Notes: a model not told the origin generated them from the letters alone. Numbered from the stretch's first letter, positions 17,493 to 26,122 are shown. The stretch is 64,000 bases of DNA from S015-6 sp964479535 (GCA_964479535.1 CAYZMM010000001.1:124001-188000), one strand, 5' to 3'. Translations and numbers: made by a program.

Positions 17493-19219
17493 GCGTGTTC
17501 CTTCTGCAGCCGCTCGAGTCTTTTCAGGTTGTCCTGCGCGAATTCGAGGGTCGGATCCAGGGAGAGTGCCTTCCGGTACATGGCGATCGCCCCCTCCACA
17601 TCGCCCTTGTCGCGAAGGTTGGAGCCGATGTTCGCGTAGTCGATGCCTGACCCCGGATCGATCTCGAGGGCCTTCTCGAAGCAGGCAATGGCCGCATCGT
17701 GATTCTGCTGCTTGAAGTGGCAGAAGCCTTTCAGGTTCCACAGCTCGTAGCTGTCCGGCTGCGCCTCTTCCGCCTTTTCACAGGCTGCGAGCGCATTCTG
17801 GAAGTCTTCCATCTCCTTGTAAGCGTGCGCGATGTAGAAGAGCACGTGGAACAGGTCATCCGGGGTGGGCCCGCGCGACAGGGCCTCTTGAAGATAGACG
17901 AGGGCCTGGTCCGGGGCCCCCTTTCCGAGCAGGCACAGGCCTTGGTAGAACGGCAGAGGGCTTCCGGTCATGCCGGCGCTCTCCGCCTCGGCCAGCGGAC
18001 CGAGGGCGTCCGCATACTCTTCGAGATGATAGTGGGACAGACCACGGTAATAATGTGCTTCCTTGCGAAGCGGGCCGGTGAGACCCAGTTCGATGGCTTC
18101 TCGAAAACGGTCGGCCGCCTCGATGTAGTCCCTCCAACCGAATTCACACTGGCCCATGTAGTAGCGGATATCGGCGGAAAGGGGGTCGATCTTGCGGGCC
18201 TTGGCGAGTTCCTTCATCATCGCCTCCAGATCCCCCTTTTCGTACCACGCAAGGGCGACCTGCAGGTGGAGCGACGATGGGACGGCCTCGGCAGGATAGG
18301 CATGGATAGAGCCCCGCCAGGCCTGAATGGCCTGGTCGTACATCCCCTTTCCCACGAAACGGGCCGCCATTCGGTCGCACAGCCGGTGCCAGCCTGGAGC
18401 GCCCTGGGGATTCGCCCGGTAGCTCGAGCCGGCGAGGTGAAGAGTCGAAAGGAGCGAGTCGACGGGAGCGCTTCGAACCTCCCCATGGGCGTCCAGGATC
18501 AGGGATCCCGGGTCGGACAAATCTCCGCCGTCCGAGAATCCCTGCGAGTCGTCTTCTACCAGCCTGTCGCAGACCTCTTGCACGTGAAGGATTTCAAGGG
18601 CCTTCTCCGGGTCGAAGATGGAGGCGTCCGTAGCGTAGATGCGCACCCAGGGGGGCGCGCCCTTTCCCGTCCGGAGGGCGGCCGCCTCTCCGATGACCTC
18701 TGAAGGAAGGAGAAGTGAAGGCAGAAAGAAGCTCTCTTCGAGAAAGGAAAGGAAGGGAATGGCTTTCCGGACCGCTTCGGCATTCTTTAGAAAAACCACA
18801 GGGAAGACCCGCAGACGGGCGATGATCTGTTCCCGGTACCCTTCTTCCTGGAAGGGCTTGCAGGCCCTCAGAAAGCGCAGGTAGGCGGCGACCCATTCCT
18901 CTGCATCTTCACCCGAAAAGGGGTGGACCGGGCGCAGGCTCACCTGGAGAAAGCGGTGCTCTTCGAGAAAGGAAGAGACCCTGCTCAGAAGGCGGTCGAA
19001 GCAGGTCCCCTGTTCCGGACCTTCCCGGCTGATGAGATAACAGGTGGAGGAGAAGTCCAGTCGGGACAGAAGCCGGGCAAACGAGTCCTCGAGCCCCTGC
19101 CCCTCTACCTCTCTCTCCGATTCCCTGCTGCGGTCGGCTCCCGGAGCGTCGCAGAGGCAGAAGAGCGTGGTGCAGACTGGAATCCGAAACGAGTCTGAAG
19201 GGTTTCGATCCGAATCCAT
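17489..19219 (-). CDS. TPR-repeat protein with unusual N-terminal domain
   Basis: 576 aa. The C-terminal two thirds (about 270-570) is built of tetratricopeptide repeats, e.g. AIQAWRGSIHAYP, AADRFREAIELG, AIACFEKALEIDPGSG and AIAMYRKALSLDPT, a scaffold for protein-protein contact. The N-terminal 250 residues start IPVCTTLFCLCDAPGAD and are not recognisable to me; they contain FARLLSRLDFSSTCYLIS and a QIIARLRVFPVVFLKN segment. There is no signal peptide. GAGGGAGG immediately precedes the ATG. It sits between the radical SAM gene and thpR with an overlapping stop/start, so it may serve as adaptor for one of those enzymes. Confidence 0.85.
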   Translation of the reverse strand: MDSDRNPSDSFRIPVCTTLFCLCDAPGADRSRESEREVEGQGLEDSFARLLSRLDFSSTCYLISREGPEQGTCFDRLLSRVSSFLEEHRFLQVSLRPVHPFSGEDAEEWVAAYLRFLRACKPFQEEGYREQIIARLRVFPVVFLKNAEAVRKAIPFLSFLEESFFLPSLLLPSEVIGEAAALRTGKGAPPWVRIYATDASIFDPEKALEILHVQEVCDRLVEDDSQGFSDGGDLSDPGSLILDAHGEVRSAPVDSLLSTLHLAGSSYRANPQGAPGWHRLCDRMAARFVGKGMYDQAIQAWRGSIHAYPAEAVPSSLHLQVALAWYEKGDLEAMMKELAKARKIDPLSADIRYYMGQCEFGWRDYIEAADRFREAIELGLTGPLRKEAHYYRGLSHYHLEEYADALGPLAEAESAGMTGSPLPFYQGLCLLGKGAPDQALVYLQEALSRGPTPDDLFHVLFYIAHAYKEMEDFQNALAACEKAEEAQPDSYELWNLKGFCHFKQQNHDAAIACFEKALEIDPGSGIDYANIGSNLRDKGDVEGAIAMYRKALSLDPTLEFAQDNLKRLERLQKEHA

Positions 19220-19250
19220 CCTCCCTCTTCCATGCAGGCGGCCCTGCTCG

Positions 19251-20534
19251 TCAGGAGACGATGTGCTTGCCGCCGTCCTCAGAGGCCGCCTTCCATCGTC
19301 GGCCCATTTCTTCGATCTCAGGGGTCTTCATCCAATCCGTCTCGTAGCGGGACCCTATGGCCAGATACTCCGGAAAAGGCTCTTCAAAGGGCCGGATGCC
19401 GAACCGCTCCGCCTCTTCCTGGACCCGCGTTCCGAAGTAGACCTGCATCTGCTGCGCATTCGTGTTGCCTCGGACCGATACACCGTTGTCACGAACGAAG
19501 TTCAACGTTCCCTGCGCATCCTCGAGGGTTTCGCCCGGAAGTCCGTACTGGGAAAACAGCTCCACATCCACACCCGCCTCCTGCGTGATGCGGATGGCAC
19601 GGACCACCTGCTCCGGATCGAGGGGCTTGCCGACTCTCTTCCGCACGTGTTCGGCCGCCGACTCCAGTCCGTAGGCAACGGTGTGCACGCCCGCCCGCTT
19701 CATCTGCCCGAGGAGTTCCTCGTCGACCAGATCGAAGCGCGTCTCGAGCCAGAGCTGCATGTCCAGGCCTTCGCACAGCAGGGCATCGAGGAGCTGGTGG
19801 ATCCTGCCCGCCTGGAAGGTGAAGCTCGGGTCGGCGAACCAGAACCGCTGGAGGCCTTGACGGCGGATCCACCTCAGCTCCTCGACGACCCTGTCCAGGG
19901 AATGATAGCGGATTCGCCTTCCAAAAGCGCGGGGGGTGTAGCAGAAGGCGCACTCGTACGGACAGCCTCGAGAAGCAAGGAGGATCGCTTCGTCCATCCC
20001 CTTCGGATCGAGGGTCCCGTCCAGGTAAGGAGACGGGTATTCGTCCAGATCCTGAGCGGGGGCCAGCTCGGGCCCGTCCCAGAGGAGGCCGTCGGGGCCT
20101 CGTCCACTCCACCCGGGGACATGGGCCAGCGGCTCGCCTTCCCGTATCCTCCGGGCCGCCTCCAGAAGCGCCCCTTCGCCCTCGGCACGACAAATCAGGT
20201 CGATGGACGACAGGGCCCGAAGGGCCCGGGTCGGCATGAACGTCGCCTGCGGCCCCCCGATGACGACGGTCGTTTTGGGGAGAAGGCGCTTACAATGCCT
20301 CGCCCATCCGTCCACCAGAAAGATGTTGCGCTGATACGCGGAGAATCCGATCAACTGCGGTCGAATCTCTTGGAGATACTCGGAGAATCCTGCCGTCGAT
20401 ATGCGCGTGTTGTTGCCCACGTTCAGCAGATCGGCGGGGAAGCCGGCCGCCTTGGCAGAGGCCGCCAGGTAGCCGAGAGAGATCGGAGTGTGCTCGGGCT
20501 GGAAGGGGTTGAATTCGATCAGGAGGATGTTCAT
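19251..20534 (-). CDS. B12-binding-domain radical SAM protein
   Basis: 427 aa from the ATG at 20534, four bases after the stop of the upstream gene. The N-terminus MNILLIEFNPFQPEHTPISL begins a B12-binding-like Rossmann domain (LIGFSAYQRNIF, VVIGGPQATFMP). The radical SAM cluster motif is RGCPYECAFCY (CxxxCxxC), followed by WFADPSFTF and VAYGLESAAEHVRKRVGK. The canonical cobalamin DxHxxG motif is not obvious, so cobalamin binding is uncertain. Family members do methylations, ring rearrangements and MiaB-like chemistry; the substrate here is unknown. Genomic partners are a degenerate HsdR_N-like protein, a TPR protein and ThpR. Confidence 0.88.
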   Translation of the reverse strand: MNILLIEFNPFQPEHTPISLGYLAASAKAAGFPADLLNVGNNTRISTAGFSEYLQEIRPQLIGFSAYQRNIFLVDGWARHCKRLLPKTTVVIGGPQATFMPTRALRALSSIDLICRAEGEGALLEAARRIREGEPLAHVPGWSGRGPDGLLWDGPELAPAQDLDEYPSPYLDGTLDPKGMDEAILLASRGCPYECAFCYTPRAFGRRIRYHSLDRVVEELRWIRRQGLQRFWFADPSFTFQAGRIHQLLDALLCEGLDMQLWLETRFDLVDEELLGQMKRAGVHTVAYGLESAAEHVRKRVGKPLDPEQVVRAIRITQEAGVDVELFSQYGLPGETLEDAQGTLNFVRDNGVSVRGNTNAQQMQVYFGTRVQEEAERFGIRPFEEPFPEYLAIGSRYETDWMKTPEIEEMGRRWKAASEDGGKHIVS

Positions 20535-20538
20535 CTTC

Positions 20539-21048
20539 TCAGAAGGGTTCCAGTTCGGTTGTGCACCGGAGGTGATAGTAGGTGCGAAGGATGCGCCTCT
20601 CCCTCTCCTTCTGGTCGGGAGGAACCTGAAAGCCGGCCGCCTCTTGAAGTCTCTGTTCCGCCTCTTCCGGACGCGGAAAGGCCCGGTACCCTCGTCCCAC
20701 CGTCTTCCCCGTGAGTGTGTCGAACACGACCGCCTCGCCCTCGGTCGTGACCGAGGAGAAGGGAATCGGCCCGTCCTCGTGGAGGCGGGCGAGGGCAAGG
20801 GAAGGCCGTTCCCGTGTGGCCATGTTGCCCCGCACACACTTGACGAGGAGCGCCGGCTTTCCGCCGAGATGGACGAGGATCTCGATCGGTATGACGAGTT
20901 CGTCGTCTCCTTCGCCGGCCAGGACGAAGGACTGATCCAGTTTCATGGCGTCCCCGTCATACCCGAGCTGCTTCAGGGTCTGGACGACCTTGTCCCGGAT
21001 TCGGTTCCGGTCCGCCATGTTGAGTGCGCAGAAGTCGTCTCTTTCCAT
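20539..21048 (-). CDS. HsdR N-terminal-like (PD-(D/E)XK fold) protein, probably catalytically degenerate
   Basis: 169 aa. The core PIEILVHLGGKPALLVKCVRG followed by SSVTTEGEAVVFDTLTGK resembles the stand-alone HSDR_N_2 domain of restriction-endonuclease-fold proteins. In nuclease members the strand reads D-I-V then V-E-C/I-K; here the second strand reads LLVKC, so the usual ExK pair appears lost. No HsdS or HsdM gene is near, arguing against a restriction system. The ATG at 21048 has a weak AGG ribosome site. It is the first gene of the four-gene operon with radical SAM, TPR and thpR. Confidence 0.65.
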   Translation of the reverse strand: MERDDFCALNMADRNRIRDKVVQTLKQLGYDGDAMKLDQSFVLAGEGDDELVIPIEILVHLGGKPALLVKCVRGNMATRERPSLALARLHEDGPIPFSSVTTEGEAVVFDTLTGKTVGRGYRAFPRPEEAEQRLQEAAGFQVPPDQKERERRILRTYYHLRCTTELEPF

Positions 21049-21177
21049 TTACCTGTTCTCCCGGGCCTGTGCCCGCTTCGAGGTCCGCCGGGCAGGGCCC
21101 TGGGCACGATTGCAGGTGACAACGGGGATGGAGACTTCAAGGATGTGCACGCTCGAACGCTCTCAGAGAGAGCCGGG

Positions 21178-21195
21178 GCAGGCCGTGTGGCCTGC
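21178..21195. other. Hairpin downstream of the GMC oxidoreductase gene
   Basis: GCAGGCC-GTGT-GGCCTGC, a perfect 7-bp stem with a tetraloop, 47 bp past the GMC stop on the minus strand. No T tract follows. It may end GMC transcripts before the HsdR_N operon. Confidence 0.45.
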
Positions 21196-21241
21196 GCAAT
21201 GCCCAACCTGTGTCTCGAGTCACGGGCCCTCACGAAGAGTG

Positions 21242-22585
21242 TCAGGCCGCACCCTTTGCGGTGACCTTCGCTTCCGCTGCGGCGGTCAGATGCTTCGCGA
21301 GGCGCTTGGCCATGGCCACGACCGTGACAGTGGGCGGCAGGCCCCAGGCCTCCGGGATGACCGTGGTGTCCATGCAGTAGCAGTTCTGGATCTCGGTCTG
21401 GCAGTCCTTGTCGAGCAGCTCCCCGATCCGGACGGTTCCGCCCGGGTGGGAACCCACGACGGTGGTGGTGACGAGTTTGTTCCGATCCGCACCCGCCTTG
21501 GTCAGGATCTCTTCGGCCAGGGCGGCCCCCTTGTTGAGCTTCCACCAGGTGTCGTAATCCAGGGGCTTGGAAAAGGACTCGTCCTGGTTGATCCGACCGT
21601 CCATGCCGTCCCGTACCTTGATCATGATGCTCAGGGATTTCTTGTAGTCGAGCACTCTGGGCAGCGAGGCCCACCCCTTGGGTCCCTTCAAGGTGAGCAC
21701 GGATGTGTACATCATCGGAGGGAGGCCCTGGTCGGTCATCATGATCCCGTCCTCGGCCAGATTCACTCCGGCCGTCATGGGCACATCGAAGAAGGAGCCC
21801 TGCCTTCCCACCGGGCCGGTCACGAACCACAGGGGATCGCAGAAGAACCCCTGACCCGCGTCGTGGATGCCGGACCGCTGCAGGATCGGCGGGGTCCCCT
21901 GCCCTCCCGCGGACAGGATCACCGTCTCCGCGAGAATGTCGACCCACCCCGAAGGGGTTCTGGCCCGCACCCCCATCGCTTTCCCGTTCTCGGTGAGCAC
22001 CCGGTCCACCTTGGTCTTCAACAGCAGCTCGAGCCCGTTCGTTCTTGCCTCTTCGATGAACTCCCGGGCCGTCCACTTGGCTCCCGTGGGGCAGCCGAGG
22101 GCGCAAAGCCCACAGTCCTTCCTGCACTTGTCGGCACGGATCCACTTGTCGATCGGGTTCCAGTCCAGGCCCATGTCCTGAGCGGACTGCATGATCGTCC
22201 GGGCTGCGGGGCCGATTCTCCAGTCGGGCAGAGGCTGGATCGGGACTTCCCCGTACAGTTCCTCCACTTCCTCGCTGAGATCGATGCCGTATCTTTCCTT
22301 GAGCCAGGCAGGCGGTTTCACGGCCGTCCCGCAGAACACGACCGACGCACCTCCCGCCGTCTTGGGACGCATCACCCAGGTCCCCTCTTTCGAAAAGGTG
22401 AGGCCGAAGTTGTCCAGCATGGACAGAAGAAACGGCGAGTAGCCGAATCGGTCCTGGTACCCGCCCGCTTCACACAGGATGACCTTCTTCCCCTTCTTGC
22501 TGAGCTCTCGGGCCATGGTGCCTCCCCCGGGTCCGGAGCCTGCGATCACCACATCGGCCTGCATGATTCTTCTCGGTTCCGTCAT
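21242..22585 (-). CDS. GMC-family FAD oxidoreductase with CxxxCxxCxxxC motif (copy 1)
   Basis: 447 aa. The N-terminal ADVVIAGSGPGGGTMARELS is the FAD-binding GxGxxG; the C-terminal GSHPGGTVRIGELLDKDC and MDTTVIPEAWGLPPTVTVVAMA are GMC signatures with the active-site His in GSHPGG. Cys154, 158, 161 and 165 (DKCRKDCGLCALGC) form a ferredoxin-like cluster motif inside the substrate domain, unusual for classic GMC enzymes. GMC members oxidise alcohols, including sterols and long-chain alcohols. A close paralogue lies at 45981-47327. The ATG at 22585 follows GGGGGTGGG; a GTG nine bases earlier is possible. It is 81 bp downstream of the dual-HTH regulator and probably co-transcribed with it. Confidence 0.9.
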   Translation of the reverse strand: MTEPRRIMQADVVIAGSGPGGGTMARELSKKGKKVILCEAGGYQDRFGYSPFLLSMLDNFGLTFSKEGTWVMRPKTAGGASVVFCGTAVKPPAWLKERYGIDLSEEVEELYGEVPIQPLPDWRIGPAARTIMQSAQDMGLDWNPIDKWIRADKCRKDCGLCALGCPTGAKWTAREFIEEARTNGLELLLKTKVDRVLTENGKAMGVRARTPSGWVDILAETVILSAGGQGTPPILQRSGIHDAGQGFFCDPLWFVTGPVGRQGSFFDVPMTAGVNLAEDGIMMTDQGLPPMMYTSVLTLKGPKGWASLPRVLDYKKSLSIMIKVRDGMDGRINQDESFSKPLDYDTWWKLNKGAALAEEILTKAGADRNKLVTTTVVGSHPGGTVRIGELLDKDCQTEIQNCYCMDTTVIPEAWGLPPTVTVVAMAKRLAKHLTAAAEAKVTAKGAA

Positions 22586-22666
22586 GATTCCCACCCCCTT
22601 TTTCAGTCTCCCGGCTCTGCCCGGAGGGCCGCTTGCGTCCTGCCCGGTTTCCCGGAACCGGGTCGA

Positions 22667-23458
22667 TCATTCCTTCGTTGCGAGCGCGGCCGATGATTCT
22701 CCCATCACGACCCGTTCCTGGAATTCGGCCGTATACCGGCTGACCGTCTCCACGATCAGCTTCTTGCGGATCAGCCCGATCACGCTGTTCAGGATGATCG
22801 TGCCTTCTTCGACCATCTTTGTGAGCTTGTCCACGCCTACTCTTCCGGCCACCCCGCTCATGAGGATCTTCGCCTCCTCCTCGACCAGGCGCTGCAGAAA
22901 ATCCCGGTATACGGAGAAGATCGCTCCGTCCCATCCCATCTCTTCGGAGAACCCTGCTTCCCGCATCTTTGCGAAACACTCGACAAGGCGTATATCGTCC
23001 TCCCCGTAGAGGAAACGGTTGCCCTTCTTCACGGGATTCAGGACCCGCGCCTTTTCCATCTGCTTGATGTCCTGCAGGCTCACGCCCGTCTGTTCCGCGA
23101 GCTGGTTCGCCGTGACCGGCCTCACTTCCGGGTTTTCCACCAGGTTCGGGAAGAGCTTACCGTCGATCTCGCTGAGGGCCCGGATCTCGTCCACGCTGAG
23201 CCCTCCCCTTCCACCCCGCACGACCTGCTTGATCACAGAGAGAGGCAGAAAGCGCTTCTCCTGGAGCTCTCTGACGAGGCGGATGGCGTTCAGATGGGAC
23301 TCGTTGTAGTATGCCATGTTGGCGTGTGTCTTGTAAGGCTTAGGCACCAGCCCTTCTTTGATGTAGAACTGAATGGTCCCCTTCGGCAGGCCCGAGGCGG
23401 CCGAAAGCTGCTTCATCCGCATCATTCCCGGTTTCGGTCTTGCCGTCAACGATCCCAT
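22667..23458 (-). CDS. MerR-type regulator with two MerR-like DNA-binding modules
   Basis: 263 aa from the ATG at 23458, which has AGGGGAAGAG directly upstream; the frame is open to 23587. The first MerR helix-turn-helix and wing is residues 14-80 (MRMKQLSAASGLPKGTIQFY, then HANMAYYNESHLNAIRLVREL). A second, similar module is seen at 116-171 (TANQLAEQTGVSLQDIKQME, then NRFLYGEDDIRLVECFAKMR). The C-terminal 90 residues are helical and may dimerise or bind a ligand. It is divergent from the module A operon, and a 28-bp element is repeated at both start regions, so it probably controls both itself and module A. Confidence 0.85.
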   Translation of the reverse strand: MGSLTARPKPGMMRMKQLSAASGLPKGTIQFYIKEGLVPKPYKTHANMAYYNESHLNAIRLVRELQEKRFLPLSVIKQVVRGGRGGLSVDEIRALSEIDGKLFPNLVENPEVRPVTANQLAEQTGVSLQDIKQMEKARVLNPVKKGNRFLYGEDDIRLVECFAKMREAGFSEEMGWDGAIFSVYRDFLQRLVEEEAKILMSGVAGRVGVDKLTKMVEEGTIILNSVIGLIRKKLIVETVSRYTAEFQERVVMGESSAALATKE

Positions 23459-23468
23459 CTCTTCCCCT

Positions 23469-23496
23469 AAAAGTGCGAAGTAGTGTTTATCGTTTT
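23469..23496 (+). repeat. 28-bp operator-like element, copy 1
   Basis: Begins AAAAGTGCGAAG and ends ATCGTTTT. It matches the element at 23592-23619 at 21 of 28 positions, all but one mismatch being transitions. It covers roughly -5 to +22 of the regulator's own minus-strand promoter. Confidence 0.6.
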
Positions 23497-23497
23497 C

Positions 23498-23526
23498 ATA
23501 TAATGCATGGACCGGAGGGATGTCAA
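23498..23526 (-). promoter_or_regulatory. Promoter of the dual-HTH regulator gene
   Basis: On the minus strand: TTGACA (23526-23521), a 17-bp spacer and TTATAT (23503-23498). The -35 is perfect and the spacing ideal. Transcription would start near 23491, 33 bp before the ATG. Confidence 0.72.
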
Positions 23527-23553
23527 CCCTGAACTTCACAAAGCGTTCCCTTC

Positions 23554-23583
23554 TTGACATGATTTCGGTTCCTGTGCTAATTC
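23554..23583 (+). promoter_or_regulatory. Promoter of the module A operon
   Basis: TTGACA (23554-23559), an 18-bp spacer and an extended -10, TGCTAATTC, with the hexamer at 23578-23583. The start would be near 23590. It is divergent from the regulator promoter, with the -35 boxes 27 bp apart. Confidence 0.62.
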
Positions 23584-23591
23584 TCACTCGA

Positions 23592-23619
23592 AAAAGTGTA
23601 AAGCGATGCTTTTCGTTTT
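23592..23619 (+). repeat. 28-bp operator-like element, copy 2
   Basis: Begins AAAAGTGTAAAG and ends TTCGTTTT, same orientation as copy 1 at 23469. It includes the small dyad AAAGC-GAT-GCTTT and lies at about +2 to +29 of the module A transcript. Confidence 0.6.
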
Positions 23620-23675
23620 TGCCCTGGAGTCGGGCACGATCCTTCGGGAATCGAGGCTGGAACCGAGAGGAGGGA

Positions 23676-24107
23676 ATGAAGATGGCAGTTCTCTACCCGA
23701 GCGACGGATGGATCAAGGAACTGGCGCGCATCTGCAACGAGGATCCGCAGTTCAAGGAGGCGGCCGGTGCATTCTCCGGCAAGTTCGTCTTCCAGATCGA
23801 GAATGAGCCCGGTAAGCTCGATGAAACGGTCTTGCTGACCGTCCGGGTCGAGGACGGCGTGGCGAGCGAGGCGGGGGCTCTTTCCTCTCTGGATGAAGCC
23901 CCGGACGCCGATTACATCGTCACGGGGAAGTACTCCCCATGGAAGAACATCGTCCAGGCGAAACTGGAGCCCCTTCGGGCGATCATGACCCGGAAGCTGA
24001 AGCTGATCAAAGGCAGCCAGCTCAAGATCCTCAAGGAGGTGAAGCTGACCCTGAAGATCATGAACAACTGTGTGAAGGTGGATGCCGAATACCCGGACGA
24101 AAAGTAG
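23676..24107 (+). CDS. SCP2 sterol/acyl-carrier domain protein (module A)
   Basis: 143 aa, essentially one SCP2 domain: FSGKFVFQIENEPG, ADYIVTGKYSPWKNIVQAKLEP, then RKLKLIKGSQLKILKEVKLTLKIM. SCP2 folds have a hydrophobic tunnel for sterols, fatty acids or acyl-CoA. The ATG at 23676 is preceded by GAGAGGAGGG; the frame is open further upstream, but that part overlaps the promoter region. First gene of module A. Its role is probably to bind or present the hydrophobic substrate of the downstream dehydratase/reductase. Two other SCP2 proteins occur in module B. Confidence 0.86.
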   Translation: MKMAVLYPSDGWIKELARICNEDPQFKEAAGAFSGKFVFQIENEPGKLDETVLLTVRVEDGVASEAGALSSLDEAPDADYIVTGKYSPWKNIVQAKLEPLRAIMTRKLKLIKGSQLKILKEVKLTLKIMNNCVKVDAEYPDEK

Positions 24108-24176
24108 CCGGGCAACGACCGATGCCGGGGGCATGAGGGCGAAGACGGGTCCACCATCAGGGAGGATGAAAGGAGA

Positions 24177-24971
24177 ATGGCAATCTTTGCAGGGGTAGAC
24201 ATCGGATCGACGACGGGAAAGGCGCTGCTGCTCGATGACCAGGACAAGATCCTGGCGAGCACGATCATGGAAGTGACGACCCGGCCGGAGAAGACGGCCC
24301 GGATCTGTATGGACAACGTGCTCGAGCAGGCAGGGCTGAAGGAGGAGGACATCAACTTCATGGTCGGTACCGGTTACGGGCGTGTGAAGATCCCTTTTGC
24401 CAGCGAGAACATCTCGGAGATCACCTGTCACGCCACCGGGGCGAAGTGGCTTCATCCGACCGTGAAGACCGTGGTGGACATCGGCGGTCAGGACTGCAAG
24501 GTGATCGGGGTGCGGGACGACGGCAAGGTGCGCGAGTTCGTGATGAACGACAAGTGTGCAGCCGGGACCGGGCGTTTCCTCGACAGCCAGGCCCGGGTGC
24601 TCGCTGTGGAAATCGATGATTTCTCCGAGCTCTCCAAGAAGGCGGACTCCCCTGCTCTGATATCCGCTCAGTGCAGCGTCTTCGCCGAGTCGGAAGTGAT
24701 CACCCAGCTGAACGAGGGCAACAGCATTCCGAACATCGTCGCCGGCATCCACGTAGCCATTGCCAGCCGTCTCATCAGCCTCCTGAAGCGGGTCGGGATC
24801 GAGGAAGATCTGACGGTGAGCGGCGGCTGCGCCAAGAACGAGGGCCTGATCCAGATCCTGCAGGAGAAGGTGGGTGTCAACATCGTTCACATGCGGGAGG
24901 ATCCCCAGATCGTGGGGGCCCTGGGCGCTGCCGTGCTGGCGAGGCAGAAATGGGAGAAGAAGGCGGCATAA
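24177..24971 (+). CDS. 2-hydroxyacyl-CoA dehydratase / benzoyl-CoA reductase activator ATPase (module A)
   Basis: 264 aa of the BadF/BadG/BcrA/BcrD ASKHA family. GVDIGSTTGKA is the first phosphate loop, DIGGQDCKVI the second; Cys127 (MNDKCAAGTGRF) and Cys166 (SAQCSVFAESE) are the ligands that, in the family, hold one [4Fe-4S] cluster between two subunits. ATP hydrolysis drives a low-potential electron onto the dehydratase. The length matches single-subunit activators (HgdC type). It sits 11 bp upstream of the first catalytic subunit. Confidence 0.93.
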   Translation: MAIFAGVDIGSTTGKALLLDDQDKILASTIMEVTTRPEKTARICMDNVLEQAGLKEEDINFMVGTGYGRVKIPFASENISEITCHATGAKWLHPTVKTVVDIGGQDCKVIGVRDDGKVREFVMNDKCAAGTGRFLDSQARVLAVEIDDFSELSKKADSPALISAQCSVFAESEVITQLNEGNSIPNIVAGIHVAIASRLISLLKRVGIEEDLTVSGGCAKNEGLIQILQEKVGVNIVHMREDPQIVGALGAAVLARQKWEKKAA

Positions 24972-24982
24972 GGAGATCCGTT

Positions 24983-26122
24983 ATGAAGGAACTCGAGCGA
25001 TTCATGGAGATCACCAAGGCGACCTGCAACGATACGATGAAGGCCTGGAAAGAAGGGGGCGGCAAGATCGTCGGTTATTTCTGCACAAACGTCCCCGAAG
25101 AGCTCATCATGGCTGCAGGCATGCTGCCCTACCGCCTTCGGGCGCCGGAGAGCCGCGACACGAGCGAAGCGGACCGGTACACGACCTACCTGAACTGTAC
25201 CTACTGCCGTCACGTCGTGGACGATGCGCTGCTCGGCAACTACGACTTCCTGGACGGGTTCGTGGGCTCGAACGGGTGCGATCAGATGAGACGGGTATCG
25301 GACATCTTTCGCGCCGTTTCCTTCAAGGAGCGTGCCGAGAAAGAGGAGTTCTTCCTCGAGTATGTGGGAGCGCCGCGCGTCCCGATGGACGAGGCCTCCC
25401 TCGCCTACTACCGGGACGAGATCCTCCGTATGAAGGAGCACCTCGAGAGCTTCTTCGAGGTGGAGATCACGGAGGAGAAACTCGAAGAGGCGATCCGGGA
25501 GGTGAACGAATCGAGAAGGCTGTTGCATGAGCTGTACGCCCTCCGGAAGGCGGAACAGCCGCCCATTACAGGAGCCGAGGCCCTCAGCGTCACGGTGGCG
25601 TACACCTGCATGCCGAAGGATCTGTTCAATCGCCAGATGAAGGCCCTGCTGGGCGGCCTGGCGGGTCGGGAAGCGGCGCCGAATCACAAGAAGCGTCTGT
25701 TCCTCTACGGAAGCGAGCTGGACGACCCGGACTGGATCAAGGTGATCGAGGATCAGGGCGCACTCGTCGTAGCGGACGGCAGTTGCTTCGGAGGGCGGAT
25801 GTTCTGGGATTATGTGGACGAGTCGGCCGATCCGATCGATGCGCTTGCGAAACGGTATCACGAGAGGTGGTCCTGTCCGCGGATGTGCGATCTGGAGCGG
25901 AGGCAGGAGAAGATCAGGGAGATGGTCCGGGACTGGAATGCGGACGGCATCGTGGGCGAGCGCATCGTCTTCTGCCAGCTCTGGGGTTCGGAAAAGGTGA
26001 TGACCAACCTGGAGGCCCAGGATACGGGCACCCCTACCCTCTGGCTGGAACGGGAGTACCTTCTCGGCGGCACCGGGCAGATCAAGACCCGGGTTCAGGC
26101 GTTCCTTGAGAGCATGGAATAA
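24983..26122 (+). CDS. 2-hydroxyacyl-CoA dehydratase / BcrC-like catalytic subunit (module A, small subunit)
   Basis: 379 aa. Cys72 and Cys75 (LNCTYCRHV), Cys99 (GSNGCDQMRR) and Cys331 (VFCQLWGSEK) fit the three conserved Fe-S ligands of HgdA/HgdB and BcrB/BcrC subunits, plus one extra. The C-terminus LEREYLLGGTGQIKTRVQAFLE is a family hallmark. The enzyme takes an electron from the activator and performs radical elimination of water, or ring or double-bond reduction, on a CoA thioester. AAGGAG precedes the ATG at 24983. The equivalent subunit in module B is at 33740-34912. Whether it binds [4Fe-4S] or a double-cubane cluster cannot be told here. Confidence 0.9.
   Translation: MKELERFMEITKATCNDTMKAWKEGGGKIVGYFCTNVPEELIMAAGMLPYRLRAPESRDTSEADRYTTYLNCTYCRHVVDDALLGNYDFLDGFVGSNGCDQMRRVSDIFRAVSFKERAEKEEFFLEYVGAPRVPMDEASLAYYRDEILRMKEHLESFFEVEITEEKLEEAIREVNESRRLLHELYALRKAEQPPITGAEALSVTVAYTCMPKDLFNRQMKALLGGLAGREAAPNHKKRLFLYGSELDDPDWIKVIEDQGALVVADGSCFGGRMFWDYVDESADPIDALAKRYHERWSCPRMCDLERRQEKIREMVRDWNADGIVGERIVFCQLWGSEKVMTNLEAQDTGTPTLWLEREYLLGGTGQIKTRVQAFLESME

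Noticed and set aside
20539..21048. A restriction-modification or defence system
   Set aside because: The HsdR_N-like protein stands alone, lacks the usual ExK and has no methylase, specificity or helicase gene nearby.
22595..22666. A separate small gene between GMC copy 1 and the MerR-type regulator
   Set aside because: The 72-bp gap has no start with ribosome site; the longer frame crossing it is a shadow of the regulator gene.
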